Source: Armatimonadota bacterium (lineage in GTDB: Bacteria > Armatimonadota > Fimbriimonadia > Fimbriimonadales > ATM1). Taken from it: DNA of 6,296 nucleotides. Below are positions 5,582 through 6,296 of the stretch, one piece after another. The position numbers were made by a program, and so were the translations under genes. Position 1 is the stretch's first letter, and each line of letters opens with the position of its first letter. The notes under the pieces are model-generated. The model searched no databases, was not told the DNA's origin, and worked only from the letters and a program-made list of their open reading frames with translations. Location of the stretch: positions 1 to 6,296 of the forward strand of contig RFHN01000070.1 in the NCBI GenBank assembly GCA_003695835.1, in the 5' to 3' direction.

Positions 5582-6296
5582 TCAGGTCGCGAGACGCTCG
5601 CGCAGAGTTCGCGCTGTGTCCTCGGGCAAGGCGTCGTTGATAAACACCCCACAGCCCGCCTCGCTGCCCGCCAGGTACTTCAATTTCGTAGCCGTCCGGT
5701 AGGGCGGCGTGAATTCGAACGAGAGAGCCGCCCAACTCTCCCAATACTGAAAGAGACTGAGTATGTACGGCATCGAGAAGCCGAACAGATTGTCCAGGGT
5801 CCGCGCCGCGATCTTGAGAGCGGAGGCGAGCGCAGCCTTCTCCTCATCGCTCAGCGCGCGGAGATCGTTGGCGCGCCTTCGGGGCACGACGTGCAGTTCA
5901 TAAGGATAACGTGCGAAGAAGGGGACCAGTAGCACCCAGTGCGCGTTTGCATGCACAATCCGCTTGGCTTCGCTCAGTTCCCAATCCAGCCATCTCTGAA
6001 AGCGATGGGGGTCGCTTCGCTGGGCGTCGAGCCGTCGCTGCACGAGGGCGGGCACGAAGGGATAGGCGTAGATTTGCCCGTGCGGGTGCGTGAGCGTCAC
6101 GCCGATCTCTTTGCCTTTATTTTCAAAAATGTAGACGTACCGTACTTCTTTCTGACTAGATAAATCGGCGTACCGATCGAGCCACACCTCGATCAGTTTA
6201 CGGATGTGTCGCTCGTCGAGATCCGAGAAGGTGGCATCGTGGTCCGGTGTATACAACACGACCTCGCATTTCCCCTCCGAGGGACGCACAGGGATG
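5582..6296 (-). CDS. galT: Galactose-1-phosphate uridylyltransferase, C-terminal part (5' end outside the window)
   Basis: This Leloir-pathway enzyme swaps UMP between UDP-glucose and galactose 1-phosphate through a uridylyl-histidine intermediate. The frame runs to the right edge without a stop, so the true start lies beyond 6296. The GTG at 6287-6289 is internal, because family members carry about 100 more residues with a zinc-binding CxxC. Visible motifs are: GKCEVVLYTPDHD, whose His (6239-6241) is the third zinc ligand; ENKG; the active site HPHGQIYAYPFVP with the zinc His at 6086-6088 and the nucleophile His at 6080-6082; YPYELHVVPRRR; MPYILSLFQYW; and TKLKYLAGSEAG near the end. The E. 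coli structural iron ligands E182, H281 and H296 are replaced by Arg, Phe and Ser. Catalytic residues visible here are intact, so activity is likely. It lies upstream of the metzincin gene on the same strand. Confidence 0.95.
   Translation of the reverse strand, partial: IPVRPSEGKCEVVLYTPDHDATFSDLDERHIRKLIEVWLDRYADLSSQKEVRYVYIFENKGKEIGVTLTHPHGQIYAYPFVPALVQRRLDAQRSDPHRFQRWLDWELSEAKRIVHANAHWVLLVPFFARYPYELHVVPRRRANDLRALSDEEKAALASALKIAARTLDNLFGFSMPYILSLFQYWESWAALSFEFTPPYRTATKLKYLAGSEAGCGVFINDALPEDTARTLRERLAT

Noticed and set aside
4927..5652. A second minus-strand frame of 241 codons over the metzincin gene
   Set aside because: It is out of frame with the HExxHxxGxxD motif and Met-turn, and its composition is typical of a shifted G+C-rich frame.
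6287..6289. GTG as a possible start of galT
   Set aside because: The frame is open to the window edge, and the family needs about 100 more N-terminal residues including zinc cysteines. This codon is therefore internal and the gene is cut by the window.

Overview
The window is about 60% G+C by eye and is densely coded on both strands. It holds six protein genes. Two are cut by the window edges (rpoB at the left, a galactose-1-phosphate uridylyltransferase at the right) and four are complete. I see no tRNA, rRNA, CRISPR array, insertion sequence or phage gene. It reads as ordinary chromosome of a free-living bacterium. The source looks like a deep-branching, non-proteobacterial lineage. The proline dehydrogenase is of the short Thermus/Deinococcus type, a SpoIID-domain protein sits next to rpoB, and several genes lack a Shine-Dalgarno sequence. 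Armatimonadota (Fimbriimonadia-like) is my best guess, at low confidence, because I could not search databases.

Left part (1-1923, minus strand): the first 641 codons of rpoB, the RNA polymerase beta subunit. It has a strong Shine-Dalgarno and a good sigma70-type promoter of its own. The rifampicin pocket is visible and carries changes at two classical resistance positions (E. coli Q513 is Ser, H526 is Asn). A 159-bp divergent intergenic region (1924-2082) separates rpoB from a plus-strand run of three genes.

Middle (2083-4740, plus strand): a SpoIID/LytB-type peptidoglycan lytic enzyme, a monofunctional proline dehydrogenase and a DinB-superfamily putative metalloprotein. Gaps are 46 and 20 bp. 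All three lack a Shine-Dalgarno and have a -10-like hexamer 8-10 nt before the ATG, which suggests leaderless transcripts made gene by gene.

Right part (4737-6296, minus strand): the C-terminal two-thirds of GalT, then 101 bp, then a small predicted exported metzincin protease with an Asp third zinc ligand. The metzincin ends tail-to-tail with the DinB gene, with stop codons overlapping by 4 bp. The 101-bp leader of the metzincin gene can form two mutually exclusive stems, one of which buries the start codon.

The genes do not form one pathway: transcription core, cell wall, proline catabolism, galactose (Leloir) metabolism and an extracytoplasmic protease. I found no convincing new multi-gene system. 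The best leads are the variant rifampicin pocket, the leaderless-start pattern, the switch-like leader, and the GalT that has lost the ligands of its structural iron site.
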